This document shows, piece after piece, positions 24,371 to 32,466 of a stretch of 64,000 nucleotides of DNA; positions within the stretch are counted from its first letter, which is position 1; the number at the start of each line of letters is the position of its first letter. The notes below the pieces were generated by a model, which saw only the letters and a program-made list of their open reading frames with translations, did not search any database and was not told the DNA's origin. The position numbers and the translations under genes were made by a program. This stretch comes from an uncultured Eubacteriales bacterium. Its GTDB lineage: Bacteria; Bacillota; Clostridia; Oscillospirales; Oscillospiraceae. The stretch is from positions 62,001 to 126,000 of the forward strand of contig CAJKDY010000006.1 of assembly GCA_905198835.1 (NCBI GenBank), written 5' to 3'.

Positions 24371-25756
24371 TTATCCTCTGTTTGATCGCTTCCTATCATA
24401 CAACAAATTGTCAAGTATTTCAAGTACCTGGGGTGAGAGGAGGAGCAAAGCGGTGAGGTTGGGCAGGGCCATGAGGGCGTTGAAAAGGTCGGCCAGCTGC
24501 CACACCGCCGTCACATCGCCCACCGCGCCCACCACCGCGCAGATCAGAAAGACCCAGCGAAAGGCGCTGGTGAACCGCTCCGAGCGGGCCAGGTGACTGA
24601 GCCCGCGCTCGCCATAGTAGCTCCAGCCCAGCAGGGAGGTAAAGGCGAACAGCAGCAGGCAAAGGGCCACCAGCGGCGCGCCCAGCGGTCCCAGCGTGAC
24701 GGAAAAGGCCCGGGCCGACAGGGGCGCGCCCAGCATTCCCTCGTCCACCGTCCCGGCCCGGATGGCTGCCAGGGCCTGGGCCGGGACGTAGACCCCGGAG
24801 GTGAGAATGACCAGGGCGGTGACGCTGCACACCACCAGCGTGGCGAAAAACACCTCCACCATGCCCCACATCCCTTCCCGGCCGGGGCTTTCCACGTCAG
24901 CGGCGGCGTGGGCGATGGCGGAGGAGCCCAGGCCCGCCTCGTTGGTGAACACCCCCCGGGCCACGCCGTAGCGCAGAGCAAGGGAGGCTCCGTATCCCCC
25001 AAAGACAGCCTGGGGCCGGAAGGCCCCGTCCCAGATGGCCCGAAAGGCCCCGGGCAGAGCCGCCCTCTGGACAGTCAGGCACACCGCCCCTGCCGCCAAA
25101 AAAAGCCCCGCCATGATGGGCACCAACCGCTCGCTGAGCTTGCCCACCCGTCCGATGCCACCGAAGATCACCACTCCTGCTAGCGCCGCCGTCACAAGGC
25201 CCACGGCCCCTCTGGAAAGGCCAAAGGCGGCGTGCATGGACGCGGCGATGGAGTTGGACTGGACCAGTGCCCCGCCGGCCAGGCTGGCGGGAATGACAAA
25301 GAGGGAGAAGCAGTGGGCCAGAATTGGGCCAATAGGTTTACATAATCCTTGTTCCATATAGGACATAGGCCCGCCAAAATAGCCGCCGGGACCCTTGTTG
25401 CGGTAGCGCACGGCCAGAGCCTTTTCCGCAAAGCCCGTCATCATCCCCAAAAAGGCGGAGACCCACATCCACAGCACCGCCCCTGGTCCGCCCAGGAAGA
25501 TGGCGGTGGCCACCCCCGCGATGCTCCCAGTGCCGATGGTAGAGGCCAGAGCGGTGCAGAGAGCCTGGACCTGGGAAAGACCCTTGGCCGGGCTGCTTTT
25601 GCCCCGGCGCAGCGCCCCCACCGTGCCCCGGAGCCAGGTGGAAAAGCGAAGCTGGAAGAAGCCAGAGCGCAGGGTATAATACCCGCCTACCACCGTGAAC
25701 AGCACCAGCAGACAGGGATTCCACAGCGCGTCGGATAGTTTACATAAAAATTCCAC
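24371..25756 (-). CDS. Alanine or glycine:cation symporter (AGCS family)
   Basis: A 461-residue membrane transporter with about eleven helices that couples Na+ or H+ to alanine/glycine uptake. Family signatures are present: ASTIGTGSIAGVATAIFLGG (first Na+ site), GGPGAVLWMWVSAFLGM, KGPGGYFGGPMSYME and GVARGVFTNEAGLGSSAIAH. I prefer the GTG at 25756 (VEFLCK) because AGGAGG is 8 bp before it; the GTG at 25765 overlaps the ribosome-binding site. The start codon lies in a 9-bp inverted repeat that could hide it. Two GTTTACATAA words occur in its coding sequence (25336 and 25738). It is downstream of folT. Confidence 0.92.
   Translation of the reverse strand: MEFLCKLSDALWNPCLLVLFTVVGGYYTLRSGFFQLRFSTWLRGTVGALRRGKSSPAKGLSQVQALCTALASTIGTGSIAGVATAIFLGGPGAVLWMWVSAFLGMMTGFAEKALAVRYRNKGPGGYFGGPMSYMEQGLCKPIGPILAHCFSLFVIPASLAGGALVQSNSIAASMHAAFGLSRGAVGLVTAALAGVVIFGGIGRVGKLSERLVPIMAGLFLAAGAVCLTVQRAALPGAFRAIWDGAFRPQAVFGGYGASLALRYGVARGVFTNEAGLGSSAIAHAAADVESPGREGMWGMVEVFFATLVVCSVTALVILTSGVYVPAQALAAIRAGTVDEGMLGAPLSARAFSVTLGPLGAPLVALCLLLFAFTSLLGWSYYGERGLSHLARSERFTSAFRWVFLICAVVGAVGDVTAVWQLADLFNALMALPNLTALLLLSPQVLEILDNLLYDRKRSNRG
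24395..24423 (-). promoter_or_regulatory. Sigma-A promoter of the regulator-pepV-lipoprotein unit
   Basis: Minus strand TTGAAA (24423-24418), 17 bp, TATGAT (24400-24395). It lies in the last codons of the symporter gene. A TTGACA in the spacer is too close to this -10 to be used. Confidence 0.6.
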
Positions 25757-25795
25757 GCCCGCCACCTCCTAAGTTTAAGAAGGTATGCGGGCGTG
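25754..25795 (-). promoter_or_regulatory. Hairpin that encloses the symporter ribosome-binding site
   Basis: CACGCCCGC at 25754-25762 and GCGGGCGTG at 25787-25795 are perfect 9-bp inverted copies. The AGGAGG site lies in the loop and the GTG start codon in the stem, so pairing would block initiation. It may set basal expression or respond to an unknown signal. Confidence 0.45.
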
Positions 25796-25821
25796 TCCTT
25801 TTTCATGTCATGGGCGCTCCG

Positions 25822-26442
25822 TTAGATCAAGGGGATAGACAGCGCCTTGCCGGGCTGGGGTGGGATCAGCTTGGCCCGGGTCAGAATGGGGGTCAGGGCG
25901 GTAAACAAAACCAGCAGCATCAGCGTTTGAGGCAGAAGCATAACGGTGTTCTTCCAAAGACTGGTGGTGGCGGTGGCAATGTAGCCGTAGCCGTAGAGGA
26001 TGGCGCTCCACAGGCTGCTCAGCACTACGTTTTGAATGTTGGTCAGGAGCTTGGCCAGGAAGACCCGGGTGACGGTGAGCCGGGTGCGGTAGAGGAAGAG
26101 GGCGTAGATAAAGGTGCCCAGCATGGTGGTGAGCATATAACCCGGGAAATAGGGGCCAGAGGGCTTGAGAAGATAGTTGATGGTGTCCTCCGCCGCACCG
26201 AAGACCAGGGCGTTGAGAGGCCCGCCCACCATGCCGCACAGCGCCCGGGCCAGAAAGCCCCAGCTGACCTTTACCGAAAAAGGCAGCTGGATGGAGGGAA
26301 CCAGGCCCAGGGCCCAGCAGGCGGCGATCATCAGTGCGGAGAAGGTGAGGACTCTGGGGCTTTTCATATCCGCCAGGGCCTGCCGCCAGTAGGCGGCGGA
26401 GAAGGGGGTGGGGTAGAGGACGGTGGACGTTTGTCGGGACAT
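25822..26442 (-). CDS. folT: Folate ECF transporter S component FolT
   Basis: A 206-residue membrane protein with six hydrophobic helices that fits the folate-family S component (LTFSALMIAACWALGLVP, FARALCGMVGGPLNALVFGA, ATEDTINYLL-like AAEDTINYLL). It binds folate in the membrane and pairs with the shared EcfA/EcfT energising unit, which is not in this window. The THF riboswitch directly upstream makes the folate assignment strong. ATG 26442 has AGGAGG 8 bp upstream; that site is locked in a 16-bp hairpin (26451-26488). Confidence 0.92.
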   Translation of the reverse strand: MSRQTSTVLYPTPFSAAYWRQALADMKSPRVLTFSALMIAACWALGLVPSIQLPFSVKVSWGFLARALCGMVGGPLNALVFGAAEDTINYLLKPSGPYFPGYMLTTMLGTFIYALFLYRTRLTVTRVFLAKLLTNIQNVVLSSLWSAILYGYGYIATATTSLWKNTVMLLPQTLMLLVLFTALTPILTRAKLIPPQPGKALSIPLI

Positions 26443-26450
26443 AAAAAGGA

Positions 26451-26488
26451 CCTCCTTTTACACGGCAGGAAAGCCGCGTAAGAGGAGG
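26451..26488 (-). promoter_or_regulatory. Hairpin sequestering the folT ribosome-binding site
   Basis: 26473-26488 can pair with 26451-26466 over 16 bp with few mismatches (CCTCCTCTTAC with GTAAAAGGAGG), covering AGGAGG. It is the expression platform between the THF aptamer and folT and implies control of translation. Confidence 0.75.
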
Positions 26489-26507
26489 CCAAAGCGTCCA
26501 CCTATGC

Positions 26508-26622
26508 GGCAGCGGGATGCGGAGGACGCACTGCAAGCCTTGCGGCTTTTTCGTCCGGCGGACAACTCCCCGTTCCGCCGGCACTGGGCTCAGCTGAGCA
26601 ACACGCGCCATCCTACTCTGCC
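26508..26622 (-). ncRNA. Tetrahydrofolate (THF) riboswitch
   Basis: On the minus strand the closing stem is GGCAG (26622-26618) with CTGCC (26512-26508). Between them the conserved THF-I core is readable in order: AGAGTAGG, GGCGCGT, AGTGCCGG, GGAACGGGGAGTTG, CCGGACGAA, GCAGTGCG and CCGCATCCCGC. THF-I riboswitches repress folate transporter genes when reduced folates are plentiful, which fits folT downstream. Confidence 0.9.
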
Positions 26623-26636
26623 ATCTCTATGCGGGT

Positions 26637-26665
26637 ATTGTACCCCATTTCCCGGGAAATTGCAA
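26637..26665 (-). promoter_or_regulatory. Sigma-A promoter of the THF riboswitch-folT transcript
   Basis: Minus strand TTGCAA (26665-26660), 17 bp, TACAAT (26642-26637); transcription would start just before the aptamer's first stem. Confidence 0.7.
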
Positions 26666-26672
26666 GAGGGAT

Positions 26673-28505
26673 CTATTCTACGGTGACGGATTTCGCCAAA
26701 TTTCGTGGCTTATCAATGTCACAGCCCCGCTGGAGGGCCACATAGTAGGCAAACAGCTGCATCGGCAGCACCTCCAAACTGGGCAGCAGCAGGGGATGGG
26801 CGTCGGGCAGGGGAATGATGGCGTCCACCTTGGGGGCCAGCCACCCGGTCTGAGCGGCGGCGGTGACGCCGATGACGTCGGCTCCACGGCTCTTGACCTC
26901 TACCACGTTGCTCACCAGCTTTTCAAACAGCGGCGCGTAGCCCGCCAGGGCCACCACCAGGGTGCCCGGCTCGATGAGGGAGATGGTGCCGTGCTTGAGT
27001 TCCCCGGCGGCGTAGGCCTCGGAGTGGATGTAGGAAATTTCCTTCAGCTTCAGCGAGGCCTCCAGCCCCACGGCGTAGTCCAGGTTCCGGCCGATGAAGA
27101 ACATGGAGGCGTGGTTGAAATACTTGGAGGCCAGATACTGGATGTAGTCCCGGTGGTTCAGAATGGCCTCCATCTTCTCCGGCAGTTTCTGAAGGCCCCG
27201 CAGGAGCTCGTCAAATTCCTCCCGGGGCAGGGTGCCCAGGGTCTGGGCAAAGGAGAGGGCGATGAGGTACACAAGGGCCAGCTGGGTGGTGTAGGCCTTG
27301 GTGGTGGCCACGGCGATCTCTGGCCCGGCCCAGGTGTAGAGCACCTTGTCCGATTCCCGGGCAATGGTGGAGCCCACCACATTGACAATGGACAGCACCG
27401 TGGCCCCCAGCCGCTTGGCTTCCCGCATGGCGGCCAGGGTGTCGATGGTCTCGCCGGACTGGGAGATGACAAGGGCCAGGGTCTTATCGGTCACAATGGG
27501 GTCGCAGTAGCGAAACTCCGAGGCCAGGGTGACCTCCACGGGCTTTCGCAGCAGCTTTTCCATGATGTACTTGCCCGCCATGCCCACGTGGTAAGAAGAG
27601 CCGCAGGCGATGACGTAGAGCTTGTCGATCCGCTCCAGATAAGCCTTGCCGAAATCCACGCCCTCCAGCGCGATCCGCCCGTCTTGGATGCGGGGGGAGA
27701 CCGTGTCCCGGAAGGCCTTGGGCTGCTCCATGATCTCCTTGGCCATGAAGTGCTCATACCCGCCCTTTTCGGCGGCGGAGATCTCCCAGTCTACATGGCA
27801 GATCGCCTTATCCACCGGCTGGAGATAGCGGTCATAGACCTCCGCGGCGTCGGGGGTCAAGACGGCGATCTCGCCGTCGTCCAGGTAGGAGACCTCCCGG
27901 GTGTATTTGATGACGGCGGTGACGTCGCTGGCCAGCATATGAAAGCCGTCTCCGTGGCCCAGGATCAGCGGAGAATCCTTCCGGGCAGCCACGATGCGGT
28001 CGGGCTGATCCTCACACAAAATGCCAAGGGCGTAGGCGCCCCGGATGCGGTGGAGCACCTTGGTCACCGCCTCCAGTAGATCGCCCTTGTAGTAGTAGCC
28101 CAGCAGCTGAGCCACCACCTCGGTGTCCGTTTCCGAGACAAAGGCCACGCCCTTGGATTCCAGGAAATCCTTGATCTCGGAGTAGTTTTCGATGATGCCA
28201 TTGTGGACCACGGCAAATTTGCCGTCCTGGCTCACCTGGGGGTGGGAGTTCACGTCGGAGGGCTGGCCGTGGGTAGCCCAGCGGGTGTGGCCCAGACCCA
28301 GCGTGCCGCGGATCTTCTTTCCGCCGTCCAAAAGGTCGCTGAGAACCTTGAGCCGGCCCTTGGCCTTGTCCACCTGCAAGCCCACCTGGGGATGATAGAC
28401 CGCCACGCCGGCGGAGTCATAGCCCCGGTATTCCAGACGGCTCAGACCGTCGAGCAGGATAGGTCCCGCCTCTTCCCGGCCTACATAGCCCACGATGCCG
28501 CACAT
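26673..28505 (-). CDS. glmS: Glutamine-fructose-6-phosphate aminotransferase (isomerizing)
   Basis: GlmS makes glucosamine-6-phosphate from fructose-6-phosphate and glutamine, the first step to UDP-GlcNAc and peptidoglycan. The 610-residue protein has the glutaminase domain with nucleophile Cys2 (MCGIVGYVG), GHTRWATHG and HNGIIENY, then two SIS domains (ACGSSYHVGMAGKY; ISQSGETIDT; and the C-terminal DKPRNLAKSVTVE). It has an AAGGAG ribosome-binding site. The leader lacks the glmS ribozyme found in many Firmicutes and instead shows a terminator-like hairpin. Confidence 0.98.
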   Translation of the reverse strand: MCGIVGYVGREEAGPILLDGLSRLEYRGYDSAGVAVYHPQVGLQVDKAKGRLKVLSDLLDGGKKIRGTLGLGHTRWATHGQPSDVNSHPQVSQDGKFAVVHNGIIENYSEIKDFLESKGVAFVSETDTEVVAQLLGYYYKGDLLEAVTKVLHRIRGAYALGILCEDQPDRIVAARKDSPLILGHGDGFHMLASDVTAVIKYTREVSYLDDGEIAVLTPDAAEVYDRYLQPVDKAICHVDWEISAAEKGGYEHFMAKEIMEQPKAFRDTVSPRIQDGRIALEGVDFGKAYLERIDKLYVIACGSSYHVGMAGKYIMEKLLRKPVEVTLASEFRYCDPIVTDKTLALVISQSGETIDTLAAMREAKRLGATVLSIVNVVGSTIARESDKVLYTWAGPEIAVATTKAYTTQLALVYLIALSFAQTLGTLPREEFDELLRGLQKLPEKMEAILNHRDYIQYLASKYFNHASMFFIGRNLDYAVGLEASLKLKEISYIHSEAYAAGELKHGTISLIEPGTLVVALAGYAPLFEKLVSNVVEVKSRGADVIGVTAAAQTGWLAPKVDAIIPLPDAHPLLLPSLEVLPMQLFAYYVALQRGCDIDKPRNLAKSVTVE

Positions 28506-28517
28506 ATGGTCACCAGC

Positions 28518-28608
28518 TCCTTTCTAAACAAAAAACCTTGTGCCACAGGCACCAGTTTGACTAAACTCACGCTTCGCACTGGCTCAGTAAAGCTATTGTA
28601 CCATCATA
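28518..28608 (-). promoter_or_regulatory. glmS leader with terminator-like hairpin
   Basis: On the minus strand the leader holds GGTGCC/GGCAC with flanking pairs followed by GGTTTTTTG (about 28529-28558), a terminator-like hairpin before the glmS ribosome-binding site. Upstream CCAGT and AGTTT...AAACT segments could pair with the left arm as an alternative. It looks like an attenuator; the signal is unknown. Confidence 0.45.
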
Positions 28609-28631
28609 CAACCGCGCCCCGCCAAACGCAA
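28603..28631 (-). promoter_or_regulatory. Sigma-A promoter of glmS
   Basis: Minus strand TTGCGT (28631-28626), 17 bp, TATGAT (28608-28603), giving a leader of about 95 nt. Confidence 0.6.
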
Positions 28632-28666
28632 GAGCGAATCAAGAAATTTTTTCTAGTCCGGCAGCC

Positions 28667-28695
28667 TTGCATTTGCGCTTGTGGGCCGCTATAAT
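28667..28695 (+). promoter_or_regulatory. Sigma-A promoter of the M15 peptidase gene
   Basis: TTGCAT (28667-28672), 17 bp, perfect TATAAT (28690-28695), about 60 bp before the start. Confidence 0.75.
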
Positions 28696-28757
28696 AAAAA
28701 AAGACGAAAACCGTCGAAAAGTTTGCTGAAACACCATTGAGGACAGGAGTTTTCTGC

Positions 28758-30320
28758 ATGAAAAAACGCCGCCTTTTGCCGTGGCTGTGCACCGCGGCAC
28801 TGTCTGTATGCTGCTGCTGCGCCGCCGCCTCCGCCGCCAGCGCCTACCCCGACCTGCCCCAGAGCCACTGGGCCTATTCCTATATGGACCGGGCCGCCCA
28901 GTATAAGATCCTGCTGGGCCTGGGCGATGGCCGCATGGCCCCGGATGAGGAGCTGACCTGGGCCCAGTGCCTGACCATTGCCGCCCGGACCTTTGCCCCG
29001 GAGGACTACGCCGCAGCCCAGGGCGAGAGCTGGGACGCGCAGGCCTACAACGCCTGCGTGTCCGCGGGTATCCTGCTGGAGCCGGGGGAGGAGTTTTTGG
29101 ACGTGTCGGCTGACCCGGCGAGCCTGGCCCGGCCCATCACCCGGCAGGATACCGCCGTGCTCCTGGAGCGTGCCATCCCCCAAGAGGTGACGGGTAAGCG
29201 CACCGCCTACGACTACGAGACCTGGCAGCAGGTCGCCCTGGTGGCCAGCGAGACCTTGGCCGATTTTTACAGCGCTCCCCAGACCCACTGGGCCTCGGAG
29301 GAAAGGCTGTTTGACCTGGAGATCGTCCAGGGCTCCCCGGCCCAGGACTGGGAGGGCAACGACATCCTCCTCTTCAACGGTGACGACATCCTCCGCCGCG
29401 CCGACGGCGCCACGCTGTTCCTCCGGGCTCTGGATAAGGCCGATGGCATCCATTACGGCGAGAAAAAGACCGTTACCATCCATGTGGTAGACGACCAGGG
29501 GACGCCGCTTTTGGACCCTGCCACGGTAGAGACCAGCGTGGGATACAGCGTGACCACAGCGGCGGAGGGGGTGACCGATGGGGCCCAGGCGTTGCACTAC
29601 TACACCCTCTATCCCGAGGACCAGTTCTATGTGAGCGACAGCCAGACCATCTCCACCATCTGCGCGGACTACACGCTGGTCTACTACCCCATGAGCGAGA
29701 TGGAACGGGCCCGGCAGGACTTTTTCGACGCGGTGCTCCGGGGCGAGATGAGCTATGAAGACTACTGGTGGCAGCCCTTTAACCGCTATGAGCTGGGGGA
29801 GAACGACCTGAAGCACTATATCCTCTTTGGCGACCGGGAAAAGCGGCGTTACAGTAGCCAGAGCGAGGCCAAGGCCGGCCAGACCACCGTCACCGTGCCC
29901 CTGTGGCGGATCGACAAGAATGGCGATAAATACGCCACCCAGGGCTCCTTCCAGATCAACGCCGCCCTTGCCGACGACGTGGTCAACCTCTTTACCGAGA
30001 TCTTCAACGACCCCGAGCGGTTCCCCATCAAGGACTTGGGCGGCTACGGCTGGCGGGGAGACAGCGCCACCGGCGAGCATAACTGCGGCACCGCCATCGA
30101 CATCAACCCCAACGAAAACTACCAGATCCGGGACGGCAGAGTCATGGTAGGCTCTTGCTGGAGTCCCGGCGAGGATCCCTATTCCATCGCGCCCACCGGC
30201 TCGGTGGTGCGCATCTTCGCCAAATACGGCTGGTCCTGGGGCGGCGACGCCTGGGCCGTGGACAGCGACCCCTCCTACGGCTACCACGATTACATGCACT
30301 TCTCCTACATGGGCGGCTGA
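28758..30320 (+). CDS. Secreted M15-type D,D-carboxypeptidase with SLH-like N-terminus
   Basis: A 520-residue exported protein. A signal peptide (KKRRLLPWLCTAALSVCCCC, end near ASAASA) is followed by SLH-like repeats (YPDLPQSHWAYSYMDRAAQY and a related stretch to about residue 220), which usually anchor proteins to the wall. A beta domain with MucBP-like features (VTIHVVDDQGTPL) comes next. The C-terminus is the VanY-like M15 zinc peptidase, with HNCGTAIDIN (about 440: His and Asp ligands) and YHDYMHFSY (about 509: final His). It probably trims D-Ala or peptide stems of peptidoglycan. ATG 28758 is chosen for CAGGAG 8 bp upstream. Monocistronic. Confidence 0.85.
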   Translation: MKKRRLLPWLCTAALSVCCCCAAASAASAYPDLPQSHWAYSYMDRAAQYKILLGLGDGRMAPDEELTWAQCLTIAARTFAPEDYAAAQGESWDAQAYNACVSAGILLEPGEEFLDVSADPASLARPITRQDTAVLLERAIPQEVTGKRTAYDYETWQQVALVASETLADFYSAPQTHWASEERLFDLEIVQGSPAQDWEGNDILLFNGDDILRRADGATLFLRALDKADGIHYGEKKTVTIHVVDDQGTPLLDPATVETSVGYSVTTAAEGVTDGAQALHYYTLYPEDQFYVSDSQTISTICADYTLVYYPMSEMERARQDFFDAVLRGEMSYEDYWWQPFNRYELGENDLKHYILFGDREKRRYSSQSEAKAGQTTVTVPLWRIDKNGDKYATQGSFQINAALADDVVNLFTEIFNDPERFPIKDLGGYGWRGDSATGEHNCGTAIDINPNENYQIRDGRVMVGSCWSPGEDPYSIAPTGSVVRIFAKYGWSWGGDAWAVDSDPSYGYHDYMHFSYMGG

Positions 30321-30345
30321 GGGAGAGGACGGCCCCTTTGATAGA

Positions 30346-30380
30346 AAAACGCCCGACGGCCACGCCGCCGGGCGTTTTTG
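30346..30380 (+). terminator. Terminator after the M15 peptidase gene
   Basis: AAAAACGCCCG...CGG with CCG...CGGGCGTTTTT; a long stem ending in five T. Confidence 0.85.
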
Positions 30381-30408
30381 TTTTGCCGCCGGGTTTTTCA
30401 AATAGCCC

Positions 30409-30437
30409 TTGCGCCCAGCGGGATATTTTGGTATAAT
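30409..30437 (+). promoter_or_regulatory. Sigma-A promoter of the WecG-tmk-DJ-1 unit
   Basis: TTGCGC (30409-30414), 17 bp, perfect TATAAT (30432-30437). Confidence 0.7.
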
Positions 30438-30484
30438 GAAAAAGAATTTGTGCTTATAGAACCTGGCTGGAAGGGGGGCTTGCT

Positions 30485-31207
30485 TTGAAGATCGACGTAA
30501 TGGGGGTCGCCTTTGACGACCTGACCATGGACCAGGCTGTCCAAAGGGGCATGGAGCTGGCGGCCAGTGACGGCTTCGCCTATGCGGTCACCCCCAACCC
30601 CGAGCTTGTGATGATGGCCCGCAAGGATCCGGCCTACGCCGACGCTCTGGCCGGAGCGGCCCTGACCCTGCCCGATGGCATCGGCGTGATCTACGCCGCC
30701 AAGATATTAGGCCGTCCGCTTTCCGAGCGGGTCCCCGGTGTGGACTTTGCCTGTGGGGTCATGGAGGGTCTGGCCCGGACCGGCGGCAGGCTCTTTCTGC
30801 TGGGGGCCAAGCCCGGCGTGGCCCAGCAGGCGGCGGAAAACCTGAAGGAGAAATACCCCGGGCTGAACGTCTGCGGCACCCACGACGGGTATTTTCAGGA
30901 CGACGGCCCGGTGGTGGAAGAGATCAAAAAAAGCGGCGCGGATGTGCTCTTTGTCTGCCTGGGCGCGCCCAAGCAGGAGAACTGGATGGTACAAAACGGC
31001 GCCGCCACCGGCGTGCATCTGGCCGTGGGTCTGGGCGGGTCGCTGGACGTGTTTGCCGGAACGGTGAAGCGGGCCCCGGAGCGTTGGCAGAAGCTGGGCC
31101 TGGAGTGGCTCTACCGGCTTTGTAAGGAACCCAAGCGCATCACAAGAATGGCCAAGCTCCCGGGGTTTCTATTGAAAGCCCTGTGGGCACGGGTGAGGGG
31201 GAAGTGA
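30485..31207 (+). CDS. WecG/TagA/CpsF family glycosyltransferase
   Basis: A 240-residue GT26 enzyme. TagA-type members transfer N-acetylmannosamine to lipid-linked GlcNAc in wall teichoic acid linkage units; WecG acts in enterobacterial common antigen. Motifs: AVTPNPELVMMARKDP, ALTLPDGIGVIYAAK (the catalytic Thr/Asp region), FLLGAKPGVAQQAA and VCLGAPKQENWM, and the C-terminal amphipathic APERWQKLGLEWLYRL. It starts at a TTG (30485) with AAGGGGGG 6 bp upstream; no better ATG exists. No other teichoic acid genes are nearby, so the acceptor is uncertain. tmk follows within 6 bp. Confidence 0.93.
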   Translation: MKIDVMGVAFDDLTMDQAVQRGMELAASDGFAYAVTPNPELVMMARKDPAYADALAGAALTLPDGIGVIYAAKILGRPLSERVPGVDFACGVMEGLARTGGRLFLLGAKPGVAQQAAENLKEKYPGLNVCGTHDGYFQDDGPVVEEIKKSGADVLFVCLGAPKQENWMVQNGAATGVHLAVGLGGSLDVFAGTVKRAPERWQKLGLEWLYRLCKEPKRITRMAKLPGFLLKALWARVRGK

Positions 31208-31212
31208 CGGCG

Positions 31213-31887
31213 GTGAAGGGAAAACTCATTATCCTGGAGGGCACCGACGGCTCGGGCAAGTCCACCCAGTTTGCCCGGCTGTGCCAGCGCATGGAGCGGG
31301 AATCCCGGCCCTTCCATCGGCTGGTCTTTCCCCGGTACGACCAGCCCTCGTCCACCTTACTTCGGATGTATCTGCATGGGGAGTTCGGCTCCCACCCCAG
31401 CGATGTGAACGCCTACGCCGCTTCCACCTTCTACGCCGTGGACCGCTACGCATCGTGGAAGCAGGACTGGAGCGGCTGTTACCTGGGCGGCGGCACGGTG
31501 CTGTCCGACCGCTACACCACCTCCAACGCCGTCCACCAAGCGGGCAAGGTGCCGCTCGAGGAACGAGACGACTTCTTCGCGTGGCTGGCGGACTTTGAAT
31601 ACGGCAAGCTGGGTCTTCCTCAGCCCGATCTGGTGCTGTGGCTGGATATGCCCATTGAAAAGGCGGTGGCAAATCTCCGCCGCCGGGAGAGCCAGACCCA
31701 CACCCAGGCCGACATCCATGAAGAGGATATGACCTATCTCCGTCACTGTCGCCTGGCGGCCCAGGCCGCCGCGGAGTTTTACGGTTGGCAGCGGGTGCCC
31801 TGTGTGGATGAGAAGGGCGATATTCGAAGCGTTGAGGACATCCACAGCGAGATCTGGTCCGCGGTGGCGCGGACCTTGGGATTATAA
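31213..31887 (+). CDS. tmk: Thymidylate kinase
   Basis: Tmk phosphorylates dTMP to dTDP for DNA synthesis. This 224-residue protein carries the P-loop GTDGSGKST (about 10-18), FPRYDQPSST, the DRY-type motif SDRYTTSN and a lid region with Arg/Gln (RRRESQTHTQ). I start it at GTG 31213 (VKGKLIILEG) because GAGGGGG lies 10 bp before; GTG 31204 is too close and GTG 31183 would overlap the preceding gene by 25 bp. It is slightly longer than standard Tmk and belongs to the clostridial variant; activity on other deoxynucleotides cannot be excluded. Confidence 0.9.
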   Translation: MKGKLIILEGTDGSGKSTQFARLCQRMERESRPFHRLVFPRYDQPSSTLLRMYLHGEFGSHPSDVNAYAASTFYAVDRYASWKQDWSGCYLGGGTVLSDRYTTSNAVHQAGKVPLEERDDFFAWLADFEYGKLGLPQPDLVLWLDMPIEKAVANLRRRESQTHTQADIHEEDMTYLRHCRLAAQAAAEFYGWQRVPCVDEKGDIRSVEDIHSEIWSAVARTLGL

Positions 31888-31907
31888 ACGCGGGAGGTTA
31901 GGGTAGA

Positions 31908-32459
31908 ATGGTTTATGTGTTGCTGGGAGAAGGCTTTGAAGAGTCGGAGGCCATCGTGCCGGTGGACCTGCTGCGCCGGGCCGGAGTAGAGGTCCGGTTG
32001 GTGGGGCTGAAGGGGAAGACGGTCACCTCGGCCCACGGCGTCACCGTGTCGTGCGAGTGCGCGCTGCAGGATGTGGACGAGCACAAGGCCAGGCTGCTGT
32101 TTTTACCCGGTGGACTGGGCGGCGTGGAGGCCATCTCGGCCAATGAAGGGGCTCTGGGCCTTATCCAGCGCTGCGCGGACCGGGGGACCTACATCGCCGC
32201 CATCTGCGCCGCGCCCACCATTCTGGCTCGGCTGGGGCTGCTGGACCGTCGCCACGCGGTGGTCTATCCGGGGATGGAGGAGCAGATGCTCTCCGCCGTG
32301 GTGCAGCCGGACAAGGCCGTGGTGGTGGACGGGCACCTGATCACCGGTCGGGCCGCCGGGTCCGCCTTTGACTTTGGCCTGAAGCTGGTGGAGATCCTCA
32401 AGGGCAAAGACGCCGCCGAGAGCGTACGCGCCGCGGTCCATTACCAGCGCTGCAAATAA
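31908..32459 (+). CDS. DJ-1/PfpI family protein
   Basis: A 183-residue DJ-1 type protein (YajL/ThiJ group). The conserved Glu is in EGFEESEA (about 8-15) and the reactive Cys in AAICAAPTIL (about 98). LLFLPGGLGG and GHLITGRAAGSAFDFG are also family marks. Members act as glyoxalase/deglycase-like or redox-responsive chaperones; the exact activity is debated. It follows tmk by 20 bp in the same unit and is closed by a GC-rich hairpin. Confidence 0.92.
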   Translation: MVYVLLGEGFEESEAIVPVDLLRRAGVEVRLVGLKGKTVTSAHGVTVSCECALQDVDEHKARLLFLPGGLGGVEAISANEGALGLIQRCADRGTYIAAICAAPTILARLGLLDRRHAVVYPGMEEQMLSAVVQPDKAVVVDGHLITGRAAGSAFDFGLKLVEILKGKDAAESVRAAVHYQRCK

Positions 32460-32466
32460 GCGAAAC

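Noticed and set aside
28506..28631. glmS ribozyme in the glmS leader
   Set aside because: The leader is only about 95 nt and lacks the conserved ribozyme core; only a terminator-like hairpin is seen.
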